From: an uncultured Clostridia bacterium
GTDB taxonomy: Bacteria > Bacillota > Clostridia > Oscillospirales > CAG-272
Assembly: GCA_937892405.1 (NCBI GenBank)
Contig: CALAFS010000260.1
Span: forward strand, 1-14,901
Reading direction: 5' to 3'
DNA length: 14,901 nucleotides
The position numbers were made by a program, and so were the translations under genes. How positions within the stretch are numbered: position 1 is the first letter of the stretch; each line of letters opens with the position of its first letter. Of this stretch, positions 6,325 to 12,718 are shown in pieces. A model generated the notes under the pieces. The model saw only the letters and a list, made by a program, of their open reading frames with translations, was not told where the DNA came from and did no database searches.

Positions 6325-7569
6325 ATGAACGCATACGAACTCGCAAAACAGGCTTACGCCGCCTTCGGCGTCGACACCGAAGAGGCGCTCTCGCGCCTTG
6401 CCGATGTCTCCATCTCCATTCACTGCTGGCAGGGAGACGATGTCGGCGGCTTTGAATCCGCAGGCTCTCTGACCGGCGGTATTCAGGCGACGGGCAACTA
6501 CCCCGGAAAGGCACGCACCCCCGAAGAGCTGATGGCGGACTTTGACCGTGCGCTCTCTCTGATCCCCGGCAAGAAGAAGATCAACCTTCACGCCATCTAC
6601 GCCATCACGAACGGCGAAAAGGTGGATCGCGACAAGCTCGAGCCGAAGCACTTCGACGCGTGGATCGACTACGCGAAGTCCCGCGGGATCGGCATCGACT
6701 TCAACCCGACCTTCTTCTCCTCTCCCTATGTGAAGAACGATCTGACCCTCTCCAGCCCCGACGAAGAGACCCGTGCCTACTGGGTGCGCCACGGCAAGGC
6801 ATGCCGCAAGATCTCGGCGTACATCGGTGAAAAGCTCGGCACTCCCTGCCTTTGCAACATCTGGATCCCCGACGGCATGAAGGAAATCCCCGCCGACCGT
6901 CTCGGTCCGAGAGCGAGACTCAAGAAGTCCCTCGACGAGATCTACTCGGTCAAATATGACAAGAAATACATCATCGACTCGCTCGAAAGCAAGGTGTTCG
7001 GCATCGGACTCGAGAGCTACACGGTCGGTTCCGCCGAGTTCTATCAGAACTACTGTGCGAAGAACGGCATCTGCTGCCTGCTCGACAACGGTCACTATCA
7101 CCCGACCGAGATGGTATCGGATAAAATCCCCTCGCTCCTCCTCTTCTCCGACTATGTCGCCCTTCATGTCACGCGCCCGGTGCGCTGGGACTCCGACCAT
7201 GTGGTTCTGCTCGACGACGAGACGAAGGAAATCGCGAAGGAGATCGTCAGAAACGACGCGCTCGGACGCGTGCTGATCGGTCTTGACTACTTTGACGCGT
7301 CGATCAACCGCATTTCCGCATGGGTGGTCGGCACGAGAAACATGCAGAAGGCTCTCCTCTCGGCACTTCTTCTTCCGAACGCGGAGCTGAAGCGCCTGCA
7401 GGACGACTTCAACATCACGAAGCTGATGGCGGAATCCGAAGAGCTGAAGACTCTGCCCTTCGGTGCGGTCTATGACGAATTCTGCCGCCGCGCCGGTGTG
7501 CCGGTCGGCATGGCGTGGTTCTCCGAGGTGGAGGACTACGAAAAGAATGTGCTCGCAAAGCGCGTCTGA
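6325..7569 (+). CDS. rhaA: L-rhamnose isomerase
   Basis: A 414-residue cytosolic metal-dependent isomerase that interconverts L-rhamnose and L-rhamnulose, the first step of the pathway. The signature ISIHCWQGDDVGGFE is at 30-44. H257 in LDNGHYHPTE, and D289 and D291 in RPVRWDSDHVV, match the Mn-binding positions annotated for the E. coli enzyme (His-262, Asp-294, Asp-296), with the same spacing. E230, D254 and H281 sit in neighbouring conserved blocks. The length is normal for the family (about 415-420). It starts one base after the rhaB stop, with AAAGGAA inside the end of rhaB as ribosome site, so the two are translated in series. The next gene, rhaD, follows after 78 bases that contain a stable hairpin. 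Confidence 0.97.
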   Translation: MNAYELAKQAYAAFGVDTEEALSRLADVSISIHCWQGDDVGGFESAGSLTGGIQATGNYPGKARTPEELMADFDRALSLIPGKKKINLHAIYAITNGEKVDRDKLEPKHFDAWIDYAKSRGIGIDFNPTFFSSPYVKNDLTLSSPDEETRAYWVRHGKACRKISAYIGEKLGTPCLCNIWIPDGMKEIPADRLGPRARLKKSLDEIYSVKYDKKYIIDSLESKVFGIGLESYTVGSAEFYQNYCAKNGICCLLDNGHYHPTEMVSDKIPSLLLFSDYVALHVTRPVRWDSDHVVLLDDETKEIAKEIVRNDALGRVLIGLDYFDASINRISAWVVGTRNMQKALLSALLLPNAELKRLQDDFNITKLMAESEELKTLPFGAVYDEFCRRAGVPVGMAWFSEVEDYEKNVLAKRV

Positions 7570-7595
7570 TTTCTCCGAAGATTTTGCTGATTAGC

Positions 7596-7647
7596 AGGAA
7601 AGGATATCGGGACGGTGTCACAGACGCTGTCCCGGCGAAAAAAACAA
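7596..7647 (+). promoter_or_regulatory. Hairpin between ribosome site and start codon of rhaD
   Basis: A Shine-Dalgarno-like AGGAAAGGA (7596-7604) is followed by a 12-bp stem (7608-7619 with 7623-7634, two G-U pairs, loop ACA), then the A-rich stretch GCGAAAAAAACAA up to the ATG at 7648. No ribosome site lies directly before that ATG. In linear distance the AGGA is 43 bases away, and folding of the hairpin shortens this to about 16. A GTG at 7615 lies inside the stem, 10 bases from AGGA, as the competing start. It could also be an RNA processing or stability element within the operon transcript. Confidence 0.7.
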
Positions 7648-8460
7648 ATGGAAAACATTCTTTATGCCCCCTTTATGCGTGAGAGCATCCGCACGCTCTC
7701 GAACCTTTACCGCCTCGGCTGGGACGAGCGCAACGGCGGCAACCTCTCCTATCTTCTGACCGAAGAGGAAATCCGCCCGTATGTCGATCCCGATCGCGTG
7801 ATCCGCGTGATTCCGATCCCCTTCGACGCCTCCGAGCTTGTCGGTAAATACTTCCTCGTGACGGGCACCGGAAAATATTTCAAAAATGTGGAATACGATC
7901 CCGAAAACAACCTCGGTCTCTTCCGCATCGGAGCGGACGGCAAGAGTGCCGAGCTGCTCTGGGGGTATCGCGACGGCGGTCGCTTTACCAGTGAGCTCCC
8001 CGCCCACCTGATGAGCCACGCGGCGCGTCTCGCGGTCGATCCCGAGCACCGTATCGTCATGCACACGCACCCGACCTCGACCATCGCGATGTCTCTCATT
8101 CACCCGCTCTCCGAGCGCGAGTTTACCCGCAGTCTCTGGAAGATGCAGACCGAGAGTATCGTTGTGTTCCCCGAAGGGATCGCGGTGCTCCCCTGGCTCG
8201 TCTGCGGCACCGACGCGATCGGGCACGCCACGGCGGAGAAGCTGAAATCGACGCGCCTCTGCGTCTGGACGGCGCACGGTATCTACGGTACGGGACGCAC
8301 GCTCGACGAGGCGTTCGGTCTGATCGAGACTGTGGAAAAAGCGGCAATCCTCTACATGCAGACCGCCGCCTTCCCGCGTGTCAATGAGATCACCGACGAC
8401 CAGCTCAAGGCACTCGCCAAAGAATTCAAGCTCGATTACAGAAGAGATTATCTCGACTGA
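7648..8460 (+). CDS. rhaD: Rhamnulose-1-phosphate aldolase
   Basis: A 270-residue class II zinc aldolase that splits L-rhamnulose 1-phosphate into dihydroxyacetone phosphate and L-lactaldehyde. Active-site residues are in place: E116 in TSELPAH, zinc ligands H139 and H141 in VMHTHPTS, and H210 in WTAHGIYGTG. These agree with E. coli E117, H141, H143 and H212. GWDERNGGNLS (24-34) and VTGTGKYFKN (71-80) are the substrate-phosphate-binding blocks. Starting at ATG 7648 puts the conserved GWDERNGGN at residue 24, exactly as in E. coli RhaD, so this start is preferred over the GTG at 7615, which would add 11 basic residues. The odd feature is the missing adjacent ribosome site. Last gene of rhaBAD, ended by a strong hairpin. 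Confidence 0.96.
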   Translation: MENILYAPFMRESIRTLSNLYRLGWDERNGGNLSYLLTEEEIRPYVDPDRVIRVIPIPFDASELVGKYFLVTGTGKYFKNVEYDPENNLGLFRIGADGKSAELLWGYRDGGRFTSELPAHLMSHAARLAVDPEHRIVMHTHPTSTIAMSLIHPLSEREFTRSLWKMQTESIVVFPEGIAVLPWLVCGTDAIGHATAEKLKSTRLCVWTAHGIYGTGRTLDEAFGLIETVEKAAILYMQTAAFPRVNEITDDQLKALAKEFKLDYRRDYLD

Positions 8461-8471
8461 TCCGAGAAAAT

Positions 8472-8513
8472 AAAAAGCGGATATGCAAAGTTTTCTTTGC
8501 GTATCCGCTTTTT
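8472..8513. terminator. Bidirectional terminator between rhaD and the M16 peptidase
   Basis: A 19-bp stem with one G-U pair (8472-8490 with 8495-8513) and a TTTT loop. The flanking A5/T6 runs let it work on both strands, ending rhaD on the plus and the convergent M16 peptidase on the minus strand. The last base of the stem falls in the peptidase stop codon (8513-8515). Confidence 0.92.
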
Positions 8514-9778
8514 TAATTCAGGGGAGAGAACATTTCGCGAAGGGCGTTGGGGTTGATTTTCTTTTTGTTTCCCTTCATTGTCAGTGTCAGATTCTCGGGG
8601 CGGAAGACGATGCGCGCGACCTCGGCGATCCGCTCGGGCGTAACAGCGCGGTACGCCGCGACCCGCTCGGAAAGCGAGCGGTAGCCGAGCCCCAGAATGT
8701 GTGCGTCGTATGCCATGGTGAAATTGAATTCCCGTGCGTCATCGAAGAGAAGCCCCGCGTTATCCACATAAGACGCCTTCATTAACTCTCCTTCGGCGAG
8801 CGTCGTCTTCTTCATCTCCGAGAGGATCCGCATCGCGATCTTCACGCTCTCGCCGATGTCTTTCTCTTTCACCTCGTAGGTAAAGTACAGAAGTCCGAGG
8901 TTCGGATAGCGCTCGACCGACCCGTTGATGTCATAGAAGAGTCCGCGGTTCTCGCTCATCTCAATGAAGAAGCGGGAATTGTAGCCCGAGAAGAGAATGT
9001 CATAAAGCAGATCGACCTCGGGGAGCGTGACCTCCGTCATATCGAGATCGAAGTGGAAGCGAAGCATGGTAAAATCGGCGTTCTTGACATACACGCCGCC
9101 GCGATGACCGAAGCCGTCGGGCAGCCGCACGGTGCCGTCAAGAGGTGTGCCGTCCGACAGGGGTGTCTTCCCCGCAAGATCCAAAAGCGTGTCGATCTCC
9201 TCTTCCGGGAAATTACCGGTGAGAAAGAAGAAAAAATTGCCGCGGGAAAAAATACGGGAGCGGAACGCTTCCAACTTCTTCCCCGAGAGGCGGGAGACAC
9301 TGCTCCCCGTGCCGACGATCGGCAGGGCGAGGGGATGATCGGGATAGAGGATCTTCGACGAGAAGGCGCCGAGGGAGGTACGGTCGTCCCCCTCGCGGAT
9401 CTCGGCACGCACGCGCCGCCGCTCAAGGTCGATCTCTCCCCCGTCAAGGGCGAGCGGCTCGAGAAGGCGCGGTAAAATCCGCACGGCGCACCCGAACTTT
9501 TCACTCGCACCCGCGATATAGAACTGGATCATATCGCTGTAAGTCGAGGCATTGAATTCAAGTCCCTCGCGGTCGAGGAGCGCATACAGCTCTCCGCCCA
9601 TCAGGCGGTTGACATTGCGGATCAGGACATGCTCGGTAAAATGCGAAATACCGGAGTTCTCCTCCGTCTCATAGATACTGCCCGCGCGGACATAGAGGGA
9701 GAGGTGAAAGCCGTGAAGGGCGGGATTCTTATAATAGTATACGGGAATTCCGTTTTTACTCTTTTCGTTTTCCTGCAT
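8513..9778 (-). CDS. M16-family zinc metallopeptidase
   Basis: A 421-residue protein of the M16 (pitrilysin/processing peptidase) family. The inverted zinc motif HxxEH is present as HFTEH (46-50), and the third ligand E126 in AEIREG follows 76 residues later, the expected distance. The C-terminal half has the SENRGLFYDINGS block (275-287) containing the conserved Arg and Tyr that complete M16 active sites. There is no signal peptide, so it is likely cytosolic. I start at ATG 9778, not the upstream in-frame ATG at 9808, because AAGGAGG (about 9784-9790) lies 5-6 bases before it. Clostridia often carry M16 genes in neighbouring pairs; this one stands alone between two terminators. A GATAAT box near 9820 may be its -10, but no good -35 was seen. 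Substrate unknown. Confidence 0.88.
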   Translation of the reverse strand: MQENEKSKNGIPVYYYKNPALHGFHLSLYVRAGSIYETEENSGISHFTEHVLIRNVNRLMGGELYALLDREGLEFNASTYSDMIQFYIAGASEKFGCAVRILPRLLEPLALDGGEIDLERRRVRAEIREGDDRTSLGAFSSKILYPDHPLALPIVGTGSSVSRLSGKKLEAFRSRIFSRGNFFFFLTGNFPEEEIDTLLDLAGKTPLSDGTPLDGTVRLPDGFGHRGGVYVKNADFTMLRFHFDLDMTEVTLPEVDLLYDILFSGYNSRFFIEMSENRGLFYDINGSVERYPNLGLLYFTYEVKEKDIGESVKIAMRILSEMKKTTLAEGELMKASYVDNAGLLFDDAREFNFTMAYDAHILGLGYRSLSERVAAYRAVTPERIAEVARIVFRPENLTLTMKGNKKKINPNALREMFSPLN

Positions 9779-9845
9779 TTCGCCCTCCTTTCCGCGTTTT
9801 TTGCGCATGTTTCTTTACATTATCATGCAAATTTTGCTTTTTAAG

Positions 9846-9876
9846 AGAAAAGAGCCGCCGACGGCGGCTCTTTTCT
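9846..9876 (-). terminator. Terminator of the acyl-CoA ligase gene
   Basis: A perfect 14-bp stem (9846-9859 with 9863-9876) with a 3-base loop. On the minus strand the 3' arm reads GGCGGCTCTTTTCT followed by CTTAA, so the U run is largely inside the arm. It lies 5 bases after the ligase stop and just upstream of the M16 gene, separating the two transcripts. Confidence 0.88.
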
Positions 9877-9881
9877 GAAGG

Positions 9882-11612
9882 TTAATCAATCGACTTGTCG
9901 ATAGCGAATCTCGTGATCTTACGCGAGGTGTTCTTCGGGAATTCTTCAGTGCGGAGCTTCACCTTACCGATACTCTTATAGGAGACATTCTTGCGGTTGA
10001 TCTTCTTGATCTCCTCATCGAAGTAGGTCACGGGATCGGTGATGTTGCGGAGCTTCAGCGCGTCCTCGTCGGGATAGATCTCGGCAACGATGACTTCCTT
10101 CGACGGGTCGCTCTTGCTCTCACCGGCATAGACAACGACTTCGCCGACGCCGTAGACACCCTGAATGTCCGTCTCCAGCTCTTCGGGATACACATTCTTA
10201 CCGTTCGAGAAGATGATAAGGTTCTTCAGTCTGCCGGTGATGTAAATCCACTGGTCTTCCCCTTCGGTCTCGATCTTTCCGTAGTCACCGGTGTGGAAGT
10301 AGCCCTCTTCGTCGATGGCTTCGCGGGTTGCTTCTTCATTCTGATAGTAACCGATCATGACATTCGGTCCCTTGTAGCAGATCTCGCCCTCGCCGTTCTC
10401 GTCGGGGTCAAGGATCTTCACCTTACCGCCGATGATGGGCAGACCGACCGAGCCGTTCTTACGGTACTGGTTGCGGTTGCAGGAGATGAGGGGAGCGCAC
10501 TCGGTAATGCCGTAGCCGTTCATGACGGTGATGCCGATGCCGTCGAAGAAGTCGATGATGTCCTGATGGAGAGCGGCGCCGCCGCAGATGATCATCTCGA
10601 TCTTACCGCCGAAGTTCGCAAGCACCGACTTGAAGAAGACGCGGCGAAGGTCGATGCCGACGCGGCGGAGCTTATTCGAGACGGCGATCATCTTCTGCAG
10701 AGTCGCGAGCTTCCCTGTCTTCTCCGCCGTGGAGAGAATCTTCTTATAGAAAGTCTCGACGAAGAGAGGAACGAGGATCATATGCGTGGGCTGATACTCT
10801 TTCAGCTCGTTTACCACATAGCGGATACCCGAGGAGATGCAAAGCTCGCACCCCTGCGAATAGTGTCCGACAATATTGACGGTCGAGCCGAAGGTATGGT
10901 GCGGGGGAAGAACCATGACGGTCTTGTAGGTGATCTGGAAATTGTACATGCCCTGCTCCATGTCCGAGCAGATGTTCCCCTGCGTGAGCATGACGCCCTT
11001 GCCCTTTCCGGTCGTACCGGAGGTGAAGACGATGGATGAAATCTTGTCGGTATCAATCTCATAATCGTAGTAGCTGTTGTTACCGGCAAGGAACTTTTCG
11101 CGTCCGGCAAGGCGGAGTGTCTCGAGCGTCAGAGCACCGGGAATCGTGCCCTCGCCGATCTCGATGATCGTCTCCAGCGTGGGAACCAGTGTGCGGAGCT
11201 CTTCCGCCTTCTTCGCGATCGCGGAAGAGAGGATCGCATAGTGGCACTCGGCGGTATTCAGGATCGAGGCGATGTCCGCGGCGGGCAGATCCTTATCAAT
11301 CGGAATGCTGACGGCGCCCGACGCACCGAGAGCGAAGTAGGAAAAGATCCAGCCGGGCGAAGTCTCGCCGATCAGGGCAACCTTCTTCTCCTCCAGTCCC
11401 ATGGCGTGGAACTCGGTGCCGAGGTCACGGACATATTCCTTTCCCTCGGTATAAGTATAATGCAGCTCCTCCTTATCGGTGGGCTTTTTCTTATAGGTAA
11501 CGGCATAACGGTCGGGGTGCTTTGCCGCGACATTTTCCACAAGCTCGCGGAATTCCTTGAAATGCGTGGTCTCATAGAGAGGATAGTTGTGAGTTTTATT
11601 CTTGAAATTCAT
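9882..11612 (-). CDS. AMP-forming acyl-CoA synthetase (long-chain fatty-acid--CoA ligase type)
   Basis: A 576-residue member of the ANL adenylating enzyme superfamily, which activates a carboxylic acid with ATP to an acyl-AMP and then to a CoA thioester. Core motifs in order: the phosphate-binding TSGTTGKGKG (197-206), NGYGITE (365-371), YFHTGD (438-443), the hinge ITGRLKNLIIFSNGKNVYP (458-476) and the C-terminal catalytic lysine K565 in SRKITR. The NGYGITE and LKNLIIFSNGKN forms resemble FadD-like long-chain ligases more than acetyl-CoA synthetases, but the acyl substrate is not readable. There is no membrane span or carrier domain, so it is a stand-alone soluble or peripheral enzyme. AAGGAAG precedes the ATG. 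It has its own exact-consensus promoter and a strong terminator. Roles such as fatty-acid salvage for phospholipids are inference. Confidence 0.92.
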   Translation of the reverse strand: MNFKNKTHNYPLYETTHFKEFRELVENVAAKHPDRYAVTYKKKPTDKEELHYTYTEGKEYVRDLGTEFHAMGLEEKKVALIGETSPGWIFSYFALGASGAVSIPIDKDLPAADIASILNTAECHYAILSSAIAKKAEELRTLVPTLETIIEIGEGTIPGALTLETLRLAGREKFLAGNNSYYDYEIDTDKISSIVFTSGTTGKGKGVMLTQGNICSDMEQGMYNFQITYKTVMVLPPHHTFGSTVNIVGHYSQGCELCISSGIRYVVNELKEYQPTHMILVPLFVETFYKKILSTAEKTGKLATLQKMIAVSNKLRRVGIDLRRVFFKSVLANFGGKIEMIICGGAALHQDIIDFFDGIGITVMNGYGITECAPLISCNRNQYRKNGSVGLPIIGGKVKILDPDENGEGEICYKGPNVMIGYYQNEEATREAIDEEGYFHTGDYGKIETEGEDQWIYITGRLKNLIIFSNGKNVYPEELETDIQGVYGVGEVVVYAGESKSDPSKEVIVAEIYPDEDALKLRNITDPVTYFDEEIKKINRKNVSYKSIGKVKLRTEEFPKNTSRKITRFAIDKSID

Positions 11613-11637
11613 GCAGGCTTCCTTTCTTTTGTTATCC

Positions 11638-11652
11638 TCCGCCCGTGGCGGA
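11638..11652 (-). other. Small GC hairpin in the acyl-CoA ligase leader
   Basis: A perfect 6-bp stem (11638-11643 with 11647-11652) with a 3-base loop lies about 14 bases after the predicted transcription start and 25 bases before the ligase start codon. It could protect the mRNA 5' end. There is no T run, so it is not an intrinsic terminator. Confidence 0.45.
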
Positions 11653-11672
11653 AATTTATTCAGAACATCAGC

Positions 11673-11701
11673 ATTATACCATTTTCTTCTAAATTTGTCA
11701 A
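11673..11701 (-). promoter_or_regulatory. Exact-consensus promoter of the acyl-CoA ligase
   Basis: On the minus strand TTGACA (11696-11701), exactly 17 bases, TATAAT (11673-11678). Transcription would start near 11666, giving a leader of about 54 bases. The promoter lies 30-60 bases after the end of the upstream AraC-type gene, with no hairpin in between. Confidence 0.9.
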
Positions 11702-11730
11702 TAGAAAACTTTGATATAAGAGGCAGGGAT

Positions 11731-12576
11731 TCACTTTTTCTTTCCGCGGTAGGCGGAGAAGCTCTCCCCCCTCGCTTTCGCGTACGCGCGATAAAAGGCG
11801 GCGGCGGAAGAAAAGCCGGAGCGTTCCGCGATTTCGTCCGCGCTGAGTCCCCCGGCGTCGAAGAGGGAGAGCGCCGACGCGATCTTTCTGTCCCTCACAT
11901 AATCGGAAAGGGAGATGCCGAAGGATTTTTTGAACGCGCGGCTGAAATACGAGGGGTTATAAAAGCATTTCCTCGCGAGGGTGGGAAGGGAAAGGTCGGC
12001 GTCCGGATTCTCCTCAATATAGCGGGCGATCTTCGCAAGAATGTCGGGGGTGTCCTCGTCCTCTGCCACAGTCAGCTTTCGGAGAAGGTAGACGATCACA
12101 AGGTTCATACAGCTGAGAAGAACCGTATCCCTGCCGGGGAGGCTGCCGCCGTACTCTTTCAGCATCGTGAGAAGAAGGTGCTCAAGCTCCTCCCGCTCCT
12201 TGCCGTGGAAGTGGACGACGCCCTCTTCTTCCTCCTTCTGTATCTCGGCGAAGGCGGTGAGCTGAAGAAGAGAGAATGCGTTCTCTTTCGTGATAATATC
12301 CTGTCCGACGAACTCAGGACGGAAACAAATATTTACATAATCGAGAGATTCGTCGGGGGTAAAGGCATGTTTGCTCCCGTAGTTGATGAAGAGAAGGTCG
12401 CCGCGTCTGACAGCATGTGCCTTATCATTGATGTACTCCGTCCCTCCGCCCGCCATGATATAGACAATCTCGATAAAATCGTGCGTATGGGGTTCCACCC
12501 GACGCGTCTCATTCTTGCGGAACAGAGAGAGGGTCAGCTCATGACCGATGCGTTCTTCGCTTTTATACTCTTTCAC
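11731..12576 (-). CDS. AraC-family regulator with cupin sensor, target unknown
   Basis: A 281-residue AraC/XylS-type regulator. The N-terminal cupin region (about 28-75) shows EPHTHDFIEIVYIMAGGG, RRGDLLFINYGSKHAF and so on. The C-terminal DNA-binding domain (about 178-276) has a first helix-turn-helix LPTLARKCFYNPSYFSRAFKK and a second ADEIAERSGFSSAAAFYRAYAK, with the family linker GISLSDYVRDRKI between them. This order is typical of sugar-responsive AraC proteins. The start is a GTG at 12576 with AAAGGTGA about 8 bases upstream; the nearby ATG at 12583 is in another frame and soon meets a stop. Its neighbours are an acyl-CoA ligase on the same strand and a divergent rRNA methyltransferase, so no sugar cluster identifies its ligand. 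No terminator separates it from the ligase promoter. Confidence 0.87.
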   Translation of the reverse strand: MKEYKSEERIGHELTLSLFRKNETRRVEPHTHDFIEIVYIMAGGGTEYINDKAHAVRRGDLLFINYGSKHAFTPDESLDYVNICFRPEFVGQDIITKENAFSLLQLTAFAEIQKEEEEGVVHFHGKEREELEHLLLTMLKEYGGSLPGRDTVLLSCMNLVIVYLLRKLTVAEDEDTPDILAKIARYIEENPDADLSLPTLARKCFYNPSYFSRAFKKSFGISLSDYVRDRKIASALSLFDAGGLSADEIAERSGFSSAAAFYRAYAKARGESFSAYRGKKK

Positions 12577-12610
12577 GGGACATCACCTTTTCTTCCTTAA
12601 TTATATATTT

Positions 12611-12639
12611 ATTATACGCGGGAAATGAGAGCTTGTCAA
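12611..12639 (-). promoter_or_regulatory. Exact-consensus promoter of the second AraC gene
   Basis: On the minus strand TTGACA (12634-12639), exactly 17 bases, TATAAT (12611-12616). Transcription would begin near 12604, giving a leader of about 27 bases with AAAGGTGA. It is divergent from the rsmF promoter, with 19 bases between the two -35 hexamers. Confidence 0.9.
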
Positions 12640-12658
12640 GAAAAAGAATGAAAAACTC

Positions 12659-12687
12659 TTGCAACCTATGCGGGAATGTGGTAAAAT
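12659..12687 (+). promoter_or_regulatory. Promoter of the RsmF-type gene
   Basis: TTGCAA (12659-12664), 17 bases, TAAAAT (12682-12687). The predicted start near 12694 lies downstream of the tempting ATG at 12686, so that codon would not be in the mRNA. It supports initiation at the GTG at 12719, which has AAAGGAG (12706-12712) 6 bases upstream. Confidence 0.75.
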
Positions 12688-12718
12688 GGAAGAGAATCTT
12701 TTCCGAAAGGAGAACGGC

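Noticed and set aside
6304..7200. Minus-strand frame opposite rhaA
   Set aside because: rhaA motifs and metal ligands are complete on the plus strand; the antisense frame has no ribosome site or domain.
10293..11039. Plus-strand frame inside the acyl-CoA ligase
   Set aside because: The minus strand holds the complete set of adenylation motifs in order; the plus frame is an antisense shadow.
11602..12600. 332-codon plus-strand frame opposite the second AraC gene
   Set aside because: The minus strand encodes a clear AraC protein. This frame has no matching family pattern and no good ribosome site, and it crosses the AraC promoter.
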